In this document: one piece after another, positions 37,101-44,401 of the stretch
How the letters are laid out: each line of letters opens with the position of its first letter
Position numbering within the stretch: position 1 is the first letter of the stretch
DNA from: Cryptocoryne crispatula var. balansae
Taxonomy: Eukaryota; Streptophyta; Magnoliopsida; Alismatales; Araceae
Direction: 5' to 3'
Length of the DNA stretch: 64,000 nt
Assembly: GCA_036172225.1 (NCBI GenBank)
Contig: CM069935.1
Coordinates: 14,977,297 to 15,041,296, forward strand
Position numbers and translations under genes: made by a program
Notes under the pieces: model-generated
Database searches by the model: none
What the model saw: only the letters and a program-made list of their open reading frames with translations
What the model was told of the DNA's origin: nothing

Positions 37101-39747
37101 TTCGACCAAGATATCGAATAGACGTGAGTTTATATCCATGTGATAACTGATGATAAAAAAGCTCAATAGAGATAAGATTATTCCCACAACTATTTGGGAT
37201 TATGGGATGTGACATGTACCCTTCATGACCGATAAGTCAGTTAATCTGTTATTGAATAAAAAATTTAATTAAATTAAATAGAATTGTTCTTTTTATTTAG
37301 ACTTCAACCAAATAGACTGTTGGGCTTAGTGTGTTACACAAATAAGGACTTATTCATAAGTATAGGAGCAAGAGCATAATTTATGAAGATTTTGAGATTT
37401 TATGAAAAATTCTAAATTCTTTATAAATAGTAATGGTTTCAACCAAACCCTATCAAGTCAAGATTAAAAATCACATCGTCAGCCTCCTCCCTACCTCTTC
37501 CTCTCTCTAGAAGGCATTCATGGGTGATAGAGCTCTGTTTAGAAAGAATTCTCGAGATTGATGCGAAGGGAGAACTTGTTGTGGATGATGTTCGTGTGGA
37601 TACTACTGTAAACCAAGCACTTGATTTGAAAAGCTTCAGAAAATTTTCTTTTTCCTCTTCAAGAGATTAGATGAATCCTTATCAGGTATATTCAAATCTA
37701 TTTTGATGGGTTTTGATTTTTATCATTCGATTCCAATTGAGACATGTTCAACATTAAGCCATAGGAATCGACGTTTTTCCTGCACCAAAATTTGTAATAC
37801 AATTCCTTACATATGCAACCCGTACTAACTATTTAATATTTTGATGTACTCATATGAGTGCATTATATGCATAATAGAACAGAATGTGAAAAGATTAATC
37901 AATAATATATTTAGAGTAGTTCTTAAATTTTTATGTTAAGTTAGACAATTAATAAAATTGTTTAGTTCCATTTCAAGTTACCATTTGATTTAGTTTGTTT
38001 TTGAGAAAATTTTAGTCAAAGTTGATCCACCCGAACTATTTACAACTTTAAGAGGAGCATCAAAGAAATTAAAAAATATAAAAAAATAATGACATAATCA
38101 TACAATAAAATTTTAAATAATATTAAATTTAAATTATCAAGTAAATGATCATATGATTTAAATAAGTTAAGTAAAAATTAAAACTAAGCAAATGACCTAC
38201 TAAAAAATAAAATAAGAAGTCATAAAAGTCCATTAAACCAAATACATTAAGAAAATAAATTAATGGTTTATAAAATTGCAATAGTTCATTTAAACAATCA
38301 TAATATTTCAAGAAAGTAAATGATCAAAACCTACTCATATAAAAAATTTAAAAAGAAATTACTTAAATCATATTCAACAATAAAAATCCAAAATAATTGA
38401 CCATCCAACATGAAAATCAGAGTAAATTACTTAAAATTTCGTAATTCTAAAAAATAATAAAAAATAGCACACGAGTCAATTGATATTGTAAAAAATATTA
38501 AATAATTGATAAAATATAGGTCATGATCGAAACCTCCTTATGAAATCCTTCCTTAGACTCATTAGTGTGGATAATAGACCACATAAGCCTTCGTATAGAC
38601 CACATAGGCCATTCATTTAGTGGATTTAGCATTGATTGAGATGGCCTTTCATAGTTTAGTTTGGACTCATAAAAGGATGCAGGCAAGGATCGTGGGATCG
38701 GAACTCGGATCGGGATCGGTGGGTTCGATCTAATCAAGATCGGATTAGATCAAACTGATTCCGGCCGATTCAATGAAAGAAAACTGATTTAGAATCGATA
38801 AGCAAAAAAAAATTGCTTCTGGATCGATCCTGACTGATTCAAACTGATTCTAGCTAATCCCAGTCGATTTGACTGGAATAGCAAAAGAAATCACGATCTG
38901 ATTCTGATTCTGATTCCGACCGATCCGATTACCATTCTAATCTGATTTCGACCGATCTGGTCAATCAGACTGATTCTACCGGAACCCTTTTCTAGATCGA
39001 TCCTTCGGCCGATAATCAGATTAGCCGATCCGATCCATAAATTGGTCGATTCCAATCTGGATCGGCCAATTCGACGGTGCATGGATGTAGGAGATTCCTC
39101 TTAAAACTACAAAAGAAAATGCACCAATTTGGTGTCGGACAAAAGACTGCTCATCCAAAAACAAAAACAATAGAAGCATATATTGATGGGCATCTACATG
39201 ATTTGACAGGGAAGAAACGACAAAATTGTGGTTTTAAATCACGTTAGACATAGCAAAATTAAGAAACTACCTTCAGGGTACCATTGAAACTTGGACCTGA
39301 ATTAGAATTGTTCATTTTATGCTCTTCTATTGCCGTCCATGCATCACCAGGTGACGCTTCAGTTGTTAATCCGGAATTCCCTTTAGCATGTGAAAATTTG
39401 CCAGGTAGAAACCAAGGCTGCAAAGTAATTTGTTGTTCAAGCCAAAAAAATAAACAGCCCTATAAGAAGACGCAGTCAAAGATTCAGCAATTTCACATGG
39501 AAGAGAACCAATTTTCACCTTTGCTATTCTATCTGATGGGACAGAAATGCCCAGAAGGAAGCCAAAAACTATTCCTAAAACTGCCGTTACAATGCATGTT
39601 GTGCTCTCCGTTGATATTTTTGAGAACCCACTGCAGCCACAAATTGAAATATGCTTAACGTAGCCTCATGCTCCAACCGAAGCATACTAAAAAAACTGCC
39701 TTCTGACAGGATAAATACCTGAGACCAAGGGCTCCAAGTTTTGCCAT
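13016..39747 (-). CDS. DUF707-family membrane protein, 5' part of gene (exons 1-4, incomplete)
   Basis: Four exons join on the minus strand without breaking the frame: 39747-39719 (29 nt), 39630-39519 (112 nt), 39417-39271 (147 nt) and 13120-13016 (105 nt), 131 codons in all. All introns are GT-AG. The product starts MAKLGALGLSGFSK, has one membrane-spanning segment at about residues 22-40 (VLGIVFGFLLGIS), a Ser/Asn-rich linker, then the family signature APSNPRGAERLPPGIVVP followed by SDFYLRRLWGKPSE. This signature is that of plant DUF707 proteins, often labelled lysine-ketoglutarate reductase trans-splicing related 1; their real function is unknown, and a type II Golgi-like topology is inferred from the N-terminal anchor. 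The family usually runs to roughly 400 residues, so about two thirds lie beyond position 1. Whether the locus is still expressed across a 26-kb intron cannot be told here. Confidence 0.8.
13121..13314 (-). other. Intron 3, segment next to exon 4
   Basis: Host DNA between the exon 4 acceptor and the solo LTR. I see nothing else in it. Confidence 0.5.
13315..16320 (-). mobile_element. Solo LTR, Gypsy (Tekay/Del-like), copy 1
   Basis: A 3,006-bp unit with TG...CA ends: + strand TGTCACGACCCGAAATTT to CCAAATATTACA. It is flanked by the 5-bp target duplication AAGAT (13310-13314 and 16321-16325), so it is a solo LTR left by recombination between two LTRs. Orientation is minus: a TATATA box at 16149-16154 on the minus strand leads into a GC-rich, CT-rich leader (15050-16140), and the far end ends in GGGTCGTGACA, typical of Del/Tekay LTRs. 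It aligns with 42644-48460. The Pro/Arg-rich ORFs inside it are composition artefacts. Confidence 0.85.
16149..16154 (-). promoter_or_regulatory. TATA box of solo LTR copy 1
   Basis: TATATA on the minus strand, followed at short distance by a very GC-rich leader. It is the only TATA-like site placed before that leader. Confidence 0.45.
16321..17114 (-). other. Intron 3, host segment
   Basis: AT-rich DNA between two insertions. I see no exon on either strand. The last about 90 bases (17030-17114) resemble 10780-10880 in intron 4, a minor dispersed repeat. Confidence 0.45.
17115..18556 (+). repeat. 5' LTR of Copia element 1
   Basis: Starts TGATAAAAATGTATGTTCTAC and ends GATGATTTCTTACA, directly followed by the primer site. 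Same family as the LTRs at 36520, 45217, 53416 (minus) and 55091. It is 1,442 bp; the 3' LTR is 150 bp shorter because of a deletion in its middle. Confidence 0.85.
18558..18570 (+). promoter_or_regulatory. Primer binding site, initiator-tRNA-Met type
   Basis: TGGTATCAAAGCT lies one base after the LTR. It is one base off the usual Copia site TGGTATCAGAGCC in this stretch. The intact form is at 56562-56574. Confidence 0.8.
18571..19263 (+). other. Leader and 5' internal part of Copia element 1
   Basis: Aligns with 56575-57060 of Copia element 2 in its first part (TTCAAGTCTTCGTCAAAATC against TTGAAGTCTCATTCAAATC). No clear open frame. It ends at the 8-bp target site of the hAT-like element. 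Confidence 0.5.
19264..20712 (+). mobile_element. hAT-like non-autonomous element A
   Basis: The ends TAGGGCTGTAAACGGA are exact inverted copies of each other, and an 8-bp target duplication ATTCTAAT stands at 19256-19263 and 20713-20720, the hAT signature. Subterminal arrays of GGATCCGGAT / CCGATATCCG-type motifs lie at both ends (19280-19440 and 20545-20690). The middle is a GC-rich block (19600-20540) with an imperfect tandem repeat of about 79-80 bp. The segment around 19440-19620 looks like a captured gene 5' end (GATCCAACGG, then a GC-rich leader), but no protein can be recognised. No transposase. Confidence 0.88.
20060..20450 (+). repeat. GC-rich minisatellite in element A
   Basis: Imperfect units of about 79-80 bp containing GGCGGCTCCCCCTCC and CGGCTCGGGCCCTCC; the latter recurs near 20098, 20168, 20246, 20328 and 20410. 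All six frames stay open here because of composition, giving Pro/Gly/Arg-rich peptides that I do not regard as proteins. Confidence 0.7.
20721..24694 (+). pseudogene. Decayed gag-pol of Copia element 1
   Basis: Many stops and shifts, but Copia landmarks remain. An integrase-core piece reads at 22728-22930: EEYFCFIIFKDDISRCGYM, where intact Copia integrases have YFITF.DD.SRYGYVYL. A reverse transcriptase piece is at about 23692-23815, with GIVSIRYKWIIK and VETFKARIV, matching the G.KWVYK and VETFKARLVAKG motifs. A further piece SSISFLTFYVDTKDAW at about 24117-24168 fits the region of the YVDD catalytic motif, with the second Asp lost. The enzymes would normally copy RNA to DNA and integrate it; none could work here. 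The stretch 20740-21180 is leader-like and similar to 57060-57400. Confidence 0.7.
24695..26210 (+). repeat. 5' LTR of Gypsy element 2
   Basis: TGTAGACACGCAATT to GGGTGCTTACA, 1,516 bp. U3 holds GGGCGCC palindromes (24850-24925, and again 25545-25625). TATA box at 24984-24990. The R/U5 part has the GGCCGGCCGA motif shared with element 4. Confidence 0.9.
24984..24990 (+). promoter_or_regulatory. TATA box in 5' LTR of Gypsy element 2
   Basis: TATAAAA in CTTGCCTATAAAAGGACC. The same context recurs at 35022-35028 in the 3' LTR and, as TATAAATA, at 62572-62579 in element 4. Transcription should start about 25-35 bases downstream. Confidence 0.7.
26216..26233 (+). promoter_or_regulatory. Primer binding site of Gypsy element 2 (tRNA-Arg type)
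   Basis: TGGTAACCACGGTGGGAC, five bases after the LTR. Its complement matches the end of a plant tRNA-Arg with two changes near the CCA end. Confidence 0.65.
26234..27331 (+). other. Untranslated leader of Gypsy element 2
   Basis: Long leader before gag. It holds the stem-loop GGGAGGCTCTCTCCTCCC (26770-26787), the CTCCGTAAGTCCCC block (about 26881) and the GATCGGGCTGGTTGTACCA block, all shared with elements 1 and 3. The frame upstream of the chosen gag start is Lys/Arg-rich and not conserved. Confidence 0.65.
27332..29845 (+). pseudogene. gag of Gypsy element 2 (broken by two frame changes)
   Basis: The start is taken at the ATG before LRSGRVIG because element 1 has LRSG at the same place; the frame is open further upstream but not conserved. 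The N-terminal part is acidic then Pro-rich, to a stop at 27919. The capsid core follows in a second frame (about 27900-28350): MPVYRRYNGTGNPF, IKDFL, WFYSL, KAKFLQRYQD. A second change near 28350 moves to the frame 28352-29845, which holds the C-terminal capsid part (YERARYIQ), Gln/Pro-rich linkers and one zinc-knuckle-like motif, CLFHRYPGHTVENC, at about 28969-29010. Gag packages element RNA in the cytoplasm; with these breaks this copy cannot make it whole. Confidence 0.82.
29846..30340 (+). pseudogene. Aspartic protease domain, Gypsy element 2
   Basis: The catalytic motif FLVDTGASINVLP is at about 30027-30065 and the C-terminal ILGRPYL at about 30246-30266. Two stop codons lie between gag and the protease (29843-29845 and about 29963-29965), and a frame change separates the two protease halves near 30190. 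The protease would cut the Gag-Pol precursor. Retroviral-type proteases work as dimers. Confidence 0.8.
30477..30611 (+). other. G-patch domain downstream of protease, Gypsy element 2
   Basis: Within the open frame 30174-31427, residues about 102-146 carry GWHIMKSLGYREGQGLGKEL and then QGIAEPINL, the Gly-rich G-patch pattern. G-patches bind RNA or activate DEAH-box helicases; a copy after the protease is known in some plant Gypsy elements and some retroviruses. The frame is intact here although the neighbouring parts are broken. Confidence 0.8.
30960..31400 (+). repeat. GGGCC hairpin array of Gypsy element 2
   Basis: Contains four 57-bp units (about 31047-31275) plus singles on both sides. 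Each half-unit is TGGGY, about six bases, RCCCA: TGGGTCCACGAACCCA (31019-31034), TGGGCCACCGAGCCC (31046-31060), TGGGTCCATAAACCCA (31274-31289). The open frame through it gives GP.SPST..GPLCPF repeats of 19 residues. Confidence 0.8.
31866..32612 (+). pseudogene. Integrase, C-terminal part, Gypsy element 2
   Basis: The second catalytic Asp is visible as TDNGPQFIS (about 31903-31930) and the Glu as SPYYPQGNGQAEATN (about 31980-32025), with one frame change between them. The C-terminal domain has the NWEGPYVIS motif (about 32450). The zinc-binding N-terminus and first catalytic Asp are gone: the sequence joins unrelated DNA at about 31866. So a deletion removed everything from reverse transcriptase to mid-integrase. 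The frame from 31971 to 32612 is clean, as expected in a young copy of a deletion derivative. Confidence 0.85.
32613..34709 (+). other. 3' noncoding region of Gypsy element 2
   Basis: No protein signal. It aligns in blocks with 5150-7700 of element 1. Two copies of the module CCAAAAGATGGGCAATGACC with CTCAGGTC lie at about 32890-32925 and 32972-33008, each followed by GACCTGTCTGAATGTG. A-rich CAAAACACCAAAAA blocks (33370-33540), the block with CCTTGACAAAATATCAAGGCA, and the last block CACCTTTTCAGTCCACTACC near the LTR. The polypurine position is GGCGAGGCAAGC at 34699-34709. Confidence 0.65.
34710..36246 (+). repeat. 3' LTR of Gypsy element 2
   Basis: 1,537 bp, 21 bp longer than the 5' copy. 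Most of the difference is one additional palindromic GGCGCCCT/AGGGCGCC unit at about 34890-34930. Ends GGGTGCTTACA before the target duplication. Confidence 0.9.
36252..36519 (+). pseudogene. 3' end of Copia element 1 internal region
   Basis: Continues the Copia interior interrupted by Gypsy element 2. It holds the end of a decayed RNase H-type reading and the tract AGTGCAAGTGGAAGAT just before the LTR. Confidence 0.55.
36520..37811 (+). repeat. 3' LTR of Copia element 1
   Basis: TGATAGAAATGTATGTCCTAC to CAATTCCTTACA, 1,292 bp. Compared with the 5' LTR it lacks about 150 bp between GATAGACTAGTGTATG and TTGTGCTTTGAC. The many differences point to an old insertion. Confidence 0.82.
37812..38682 (-). 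other. Intron 3, AT-rich host segment
   Basis: Very AT-rich; no exon seen on either strand. Confidence 0.45.
38683..39082 (+). mobile_element. Possible old hAT-like element D with GATCGG subterminal repeats
   Basis: About 400 bp dominated by GATCGG, CGATCC and CTGATTC motifs, dense at both ends. Near-matching 8-bp flanks GGATGCAG (38675-38682) and GGATGTAG (39083-39090), one difference. The ends are poor inverted repeats, so the call is weak; composition and plan resemble elements A-C. Confidence 0.4.
39271..39417 (-). CDS. DUF707 gene exon 3
   Basis: Acceptor ACTTTGCAG, donor GTAGTTTC after codon AAG; phase 0 at both ends, 49 codons. It reads PWFLPGKFSHAKGNSG, then a Ser/Asn-rich linker ending NGTLK. 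In DUF707 proteins the linker after the membrane anchor is variable and ends in a TLK just before the WVP/APSNPRGAE motif, which here begins exon 4. The plus-strand ORF covering 39284-39658 is the antisense shadow of exons 2 and 3. Confidence 0.8.
39519..39630 (-). CDS. DUF707 gene exon 2 (membrane anchor)
   Basis: Acceptor TGTGGCTGCAG, donor GTGAAAATT. 112 nt, entered in phase 2 from exon 1 and left in phase 0. It encodes the hydrophobic segment CIVTAVLGIVFGFLLGISV followed by PSDRIAK, a single signal-anchor with positive residues on the far side. Confidence 0.8.
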
Positions 39748-39854
39748 GAGTCTCCAAATCTAATACCCAATATGAGATCTAGCAATGAGAAGCTTGTCGA
39801 GTATGCTAACGGAGTCGACGATAGACTCTTTGAAGGCACTTTACATTCATACTT
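39719..39854 (-). CDS. DUF707 gene exon 1 coding start and adjoining 5' UTR
   Basis: The acceptor TTCTTTTCTTGCAG at 39855 opens this exon. The coding part is 39747-39719 (29 nt, MAKLGALGL plus two bases), donor GTATTTAT. The ATG context GACTCATGGC has the G at +4. The 5' UTR part (39748-39854) holds a 15-codon upstream ORF including stop (39806-39850). Confidence 0.72.
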
Positions 39855-40363
39855 CTGCAAGAAAAGAAAGGGAACTCAGAAAGACGCGGACCGGAAGCAG
39901 GCAGGCTTCCTCGATCAGATGAGAAGTCCAAAATAGTTCGTCCTTTAGAGAGGTTCAAAGCTGGAAGACCTTCAAATCTCACCTAAACGATTCAGAAACA
40001 TCGGCAGAAGCCGAATACTCAAAATGAAAGAAGAACAATGAATCATAAACTGACGAGAATCATTACAAAAAGACAGATGGCAGTTCTTCTCGATCGACTA
40101 CTGTGTTGGGTTCACGATACCAGCAATCTGTTGAATTATTTTATTGAATTATTGATGATAACGAGTCGAAATAAAGAAAAACATGAAGCACAACAGTAAA
40201 AGCCACTTCGATCTTGCGCAAATCGGCTAACTTCTTTTAAATATATTAGAATCTGAATCCTTCATGGGTTCCATCATCCTGAAAAATCCCGTGCAGAACA
40301 GAGAGCAACCATCGACAAGCGACATTGATCCATGCTTTCAAATACTGCGGATGCGGAACTCAC
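39855..40363 (-). other. 5' UTR intron of the DUF707 gene
   Basis: Donor GTGAGTTCC after ATCTCG, acceptor CTTTTCTTGCAG, 509 nt. A leader intron is common in plant genes. I see no coding exon inside. Confidence 0.6.
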
Positions 40364-40450
40364 CGAGATTTTGCTCTTGATCAAATCCTTCTCCGGCTTA
40401 CTGCTGCTCTTTCTTCTCCCGCTGCCTGTGCATGCTTCTCGTTCTTAAAA
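40364..40450 (-). other. First (noncoding) exon of the DUF707 gene
   Basis: Bounded at its 3' end by the strong donor CTCG/GTGAGT. Purine-rich (GGGAGAAGAAAGAGCAGCAG). It carries a 12-codon upstream ORF including stop (40398-40433). The transcription start is not defined; no convincing TATA box lies just upstream, and the end coordinate is approximate. Confidence 0.5.
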
Positions 40451-41121
40451 GAGTGAACAAAATCCGGCTGTGGCAAAAATGCAAATTACGGATGTATTGG
40501 GTTCTGGTGAAATTAGATTACGCAACGCAGGTCTTTTTCACGGAGAGTATCTGTTTATTTCGCTCTGTTTAATATCCATTCAACTTAATGTTCGAAATGT
40601 TAAACCATGCATGATTATCTATTCAGTATTACCTTTTTCTTAATTTACAACCATTTTCTAATATTAGCTAATATTTATAGTTGGCGTTAAAAGTATATTA
40701 CGGCAAATTTTACGCTTTAAGATTTATTTTTACTTTTTCATATATAATTATATATTTGTGAAAGTTTGATGCGATTTTTGAATAACACACATTTCACATC
40801 ACTTTGGAATCAGGAGATCATGTAAATTATATAATATCCCATTCCTGTTCATATCTAAGTTACGTATATAAGATATAGCTTATATATCCCATCTATTCAT
40901 CTAACTACATGGACCAATGCCTAAAGCACAAAAATGCAAACAAATTTAAGGTCAAATTGGCTTTCATGATTAGATTTTTGGGATGTCAGAATTTATCCAT
41001 TTTAATTTCCTTTACGAGTACAACTAAATGACACTTAATTATGCCTCTGATTTTTTTCTGTTTGAACTTTTCATGGAGAAGGCAACTTAGAGAGAATCCC
41101 AAAAAATGCCAATACCTTTAC
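40451..41121. other. Upstream region of the DUF707 gene
   Basis: Probably contains the promoter of the minus-strand gene. AT-rich with ATATAATTATATATT stretches (about 40740). I see no coding signal. Confidence 0.4.
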
Positions 41122-41202
41122 CTCTTTGCGCTTGTTCTTTCTCTCCTTTTCCTCATCGTACGAAGTGACAGAAGTATTTCCGCCTGAAAAGGTCAAAGCC
41201 AT
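41122..41202 (-). CDS. Possible first coding exon of an unidentified gene
   Basis: ATG at 41202, 27 codons reading MALTFSGGNTSVTSYDEEKE and then a Lys/Arg-rich tail RKNKRKE, followed by a fair donor GTAAAGG. The reading is open upstream as well. I do not recognise the protein and find no following exon before the DUF707 gene, so this may be a broken gene or chance. Confidence 0.25.
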
Positions 41203-41722
41203 ACCTTGAACTTCGTAAACTGGCCAGGCATAACTGATGAAAAGCTTGACGATTACGCATGGTCAACCGATTGCTATCATTTTAACTATTCCTTCTTTTC
41301 TGATTTTGTTCCCACACCCCGTCCTAGATTGGATCTGGTCAACAAGATCTGTCACGGAAGATTCTTAGATCTGATTATTCGAAGCTCTTAGGATAAAATA
41401 ATGGTTGGCTTGCGCTTGTCTCTCTCCCAAAGGATAAAAGTAAGCAAGACAATGGTAGGTAATATTATTTATTGATTATTTTGATCTCATCGTTGAAGAC
41501 AAATGAAGAAAGAGAAAACCAATTATATATTTTATTTTGTTAAAGTTAATAAAATGATAACATATTAATATTAATATTTGTATTTATAAAATAGAGAGTA
41601 CTAATAACAAATCAATGCCGATGAAAACTAGTCATCACAAGAAAGGGTTAATGACAACAATCGGAAACAACACAAAAAGCATCATAAATGGTTATTCGCG
41701 ATGGTTTTAGTGCCATCGTCAA
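41203..41722. other. Unassigned region, possibly part of a DNA transposon
   Basis: The stretch 41625-41722 with GTCATCACAAGAAAGGG and GATGGTTTTAGTGCCATC resembles the subterminal style of CACTA elements, and related wording continues after element C (42160-42290). No ends can be fixed. Confidence 0.25.
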
Positions 41723-42151
41723 TAGGGGTGGGCACAAAACGGTTCAAACCGAGAAACCAAACCGAACCAGCCCATTCGGTTCGGTTCGGTTCGGTTCGGT
41801 TTGGACCCCCTCTCGGTTTGGTTCGGTTTGGAAAATCTCCAAACCGATTTAAACCAAACCAAACCGTTTAAACCGAATTAATCAAAAAATATATAAAAAA
41901 CTATTATAGTATTAATAAAAATGATATTTTTATAAATTTCATAATAAAATAATATTTATTTTTCTTATTTTTAACTTGAAAATTAGTATATAAATGTAAA
42001 AATTAATTAATTTAAATATTTTTATTTATTTTTGGTTTAAACCGAACCGAATTCGGTTTGGTTTGGTTCGATTTGAGAGGGTGATTCGGTTTGGTTCGAT
42101 TTGGAAAAAAAATGATCTAAACCGAACCAAACCGAACCGTGCCCACCCCTA
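41723..42151 (+). mobile_element. hAT-like MITE, element C
   Basis: 429 bp. Ends TAGGGGTGGGCAC in exact inverted copies. 8-bp target duplication ATCGTCAA at 41715-41722 and 42152-42159. Subterminal arrays of CGGTTCGGTTTGG / AACCGAACC fill about 90 bases at each side; the middle is AT-rich. No coding capacity. Confidence 0.9.
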
Positions 42152-42643
42152 ATCGTCAATGATTGATGATCATTTATTGAGAAGCAACAACAACATAAGT
42201 CATCACAACTATTAATGGTTGTTATCACTTAACACTAATGATAGTTTAAAGCTGTCGCCAATAATTTAGAAAATAACAACAATATTTTGTTTTATTTTTT
42301 AAAATTAGAAGTGGCTCACAATGACTTGGAACTTGTCTAACCCCTCTTCCTCACTATACTCATCCTCTATGTTCTCTTCGTTGTCATCTTTCTCTTTATA
42401 TTCCGTCAGTGGCACCATTGTTAATGAATCAGTTGGTATCGGTAGATGGCATAAACCAAGATATAAAGTTAGCCATTCAAACTTGTGAACAAATAAATTT
42501 TGATGATCTAATAATTGTTGTTGCTAAGAGACAACCAAAGAATCATAATATGGAATCGTCTTGGTCTATTTTTCCAGCATCTCTATCTTCTCAATCAATT
42601 TACGAACTATAGAGCTTGTAGAAGCATCTTCACTAGCTTCACC
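42152..42643. other. Unassigned region left of the second 3-kb LTR
   Basis: Continuation of the sequence split by element C, then low-complexity DNA. No gene seen; ORF 42409-42612 has no recognisable motif. Confidence 0.3.
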
Positions 42644-43394
42644 TATAACGTCCGTCAAATTTTAAAAAAAATCAAAATAAAAAAAATTGTCAACCGCCTT
42701 CCTCCTACTGTCGCCTCCCACTCTCTTTCTCTCGAACCTTCTCTCCTCCACCGCCTCTTTCCCCCACGCCTTGCCACCGCCGCTCTTCGCCACCTCCAGC
42801 ACCGACTTGCAATGCCCCCCTCTCTCTCGCCATCTCTCTTTCTCTCTCTCCCACGCCCGCGTGAGCACGGCGCTGCCGCGATCCCTCCCTCGCTCTCTTT
42901 TTTTTCCCATGCCCACCCACCTCATCTCCATTGCCGTCTCTCTCTCTCTAACACCCTGCAATTCACCGATGTTCCCGCGCGCAGGTCGTCCGCCACCCCA
43001 GGCGTGCCAATGCTTGGCCCCGTGCATCCCCTTGGCTCCCGCCATTCCCTCACCTCCGTGTGGCCTGTGTGCCAGCAGCATGCCGCCATGCACCGACGGC
43101 GTTGTACACCGCCATCTTCTTCCCCCCCCCCTCTGTCTCCGCGTGTGCCCGCGTGTAGGGGTGTCAATGGGTTGGGCCCGGCCCGGCCCGCAGCTGGCCC
43201 AACAAAGCCCGCTCCAATATATAATGGGCCGGCCCGGCCCGGCCCGTATTACATTTCGGCCCGACCCGGCCCGGCCCAGAAAAAATATAAGTTTGGCCCG
43301 GCCCGACCCGGCCCGGCCCGTTCTTTTCAACTTATTATAAGATATATTTTATATTTTTTTAATTTTTTAAACATCAATAAAACTGGATATTTTT

Positions 43395-44060
43395 GAAGCC
43401 CCCCCCCTTGCGTTGTCCGCTCCCCCCGCCGGCGCCCCCCCTGCCGGCCGCCGGCCCTCCCCTCCGCGGCGCTCCCCCCCGCCGGCGGCCCTTCCCCCCG
43501 CGGCGGCGCCCCCGCCAGCAAAGCCGCCCCCACGCCGCCAGCGGCCAGCGCCCCCCGCTCCCTCCACCAGCGGCCGGCGGCCCTCCCCTCCGCGGTGCTC
43601 CCCCCCCCCCAGCGAAGCCCCCCATTCCCTCCACCGGCGGCCGGCGGCCCTCCCCTCCGCGGGTCTCCCCCGCCAGCGGCCCTCGCCCCCGCCGCGATGC
43701 TCCCCTCGGCCAGCGAAGCCCCCCCCCCCTCGCGCTGTCCGCTCCCTCCGCCGCCGGCCGCCGGCCCTCCCCTCCGCGGCGCTCCCCGCCCGCCGGCCCT
43801 CCCCCCGCGGCAGCGTCCCCCGCCAGCAAAGCCGCCCCCCCCACGCCGCCGGTGGCCAGCGCCCCCCCCCGCTCCCTCCGCCGGTGGCCGGCGGCCCTCC
43901 CCTCCGCGGGTCTCCCCCCCGCCAGTGGCCCTCCCCCGCGCGACGGCGGGCCCCCTCCGCGCGTGCCCCCCCCCCCCCCGCTCCCTCCACCGGCGGCCGG
44001 CGGCCCTCTCCCCGCGGTGCTCGTCCCCGCCAGGCGAAGCCCCCCCCCCCATCGTCCCCG
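43395..44060 (+). repeat. GC-rich tandem repeat in element B
   Basis: Repeated GGCGGCCGGCGGCCCTCCCCTCCGC-type units of variable spacing (about 90-130 bp). All frames are open and Pro/Arg/Gly-rich; these ORFs are composition artefacts. Confidence 0.6.
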
Positions 44061-44191
44061 CCGCGAAGGGAGCGGCTCTGTCACCGACGCTGCAGGGGGT
44101 TCGTTGGCGCCGTGCATTCCGTCTTCTCCGATCACCACCGGTGCGCCGTCCGTGCGGGGAGAAGAAGCTCGGCCGGGGAGGCGAGAGAAAG

Positions 44192-44401
44192 ATGTGCGGA
44201 GGATCCATCATCTCCGAGTTCGTCGCCTTCAAGGAGGAGGCCCGCCGCCGCGCCAGCGCCGGCGCCGCGCCGGACGACCTCTCGGTCCGACGCCCTCTCC
44301 GGCTTCCTGGACCCTTCCCCACCCTCGCCCAAAGGCAACAGCGCCGCCGGCGGGTGCAGAAGCCTCGGAGCTCATCCTTCCGCGCACTCCTCCGCCCACG
44401 G
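44192..44401 (+). pseudogene. Captured gene fragment with group VII ERF-like N-terminus
   Basis: An ATG opens MCGGSIISEFVAFKEEARRR. MCGG followed by two aliphatic residues is the hallmark N-degron of plant group VII ERF transcription factors (usual form MCGGAII), which lets oxygen sensing control their stability. After about 30 codons the frame that looks coding changes (DALSGFLDPSPPSPKG in another frame), so the copy is already broken. It stops at CCACG/GTAAAAGC, which could be the original exon 1 donor. No AP2 DNA-binding domain is present. The identity rests on a short motif only. Confidence 0.45.

Larger units (their letters stand above)
17115..37811 (+). mobile_element. Copia element 1 (composite, with nested insertions)
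   Basis: 5' LTR 17115-18556, tRNA-iMet primer site, decayed gag-pol, PPT-like AGTGCAAGTGGAAGAT just before the 3' LTR at 36520-37811. It is interrupted by a hAT-like element at 19264-20712 and by Gypsy element 2 at 24695-36246. Without these the element is about 7.7 kb. The expected 5-bp target duplication is not visible (CTATT before, TATGC after); TATGC does occur 12 bases further out on the left. The element sits in intron 3 of the DUF707 gene in opposite orientation. Confidence 0.8.

Noticed and set aside
38498..38737. Minus-strand ORF of 79 codons near element D
   Set aside because: Its second half is made of GATCGG repeats of the element; no homology recognised.
39284..39658. Plus-strand ORF of 124 codons
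   Set aside because: It is the antisense of exons 2-3 of the DUF707 gene, which have splice sites and phase agreement on the minus strand.
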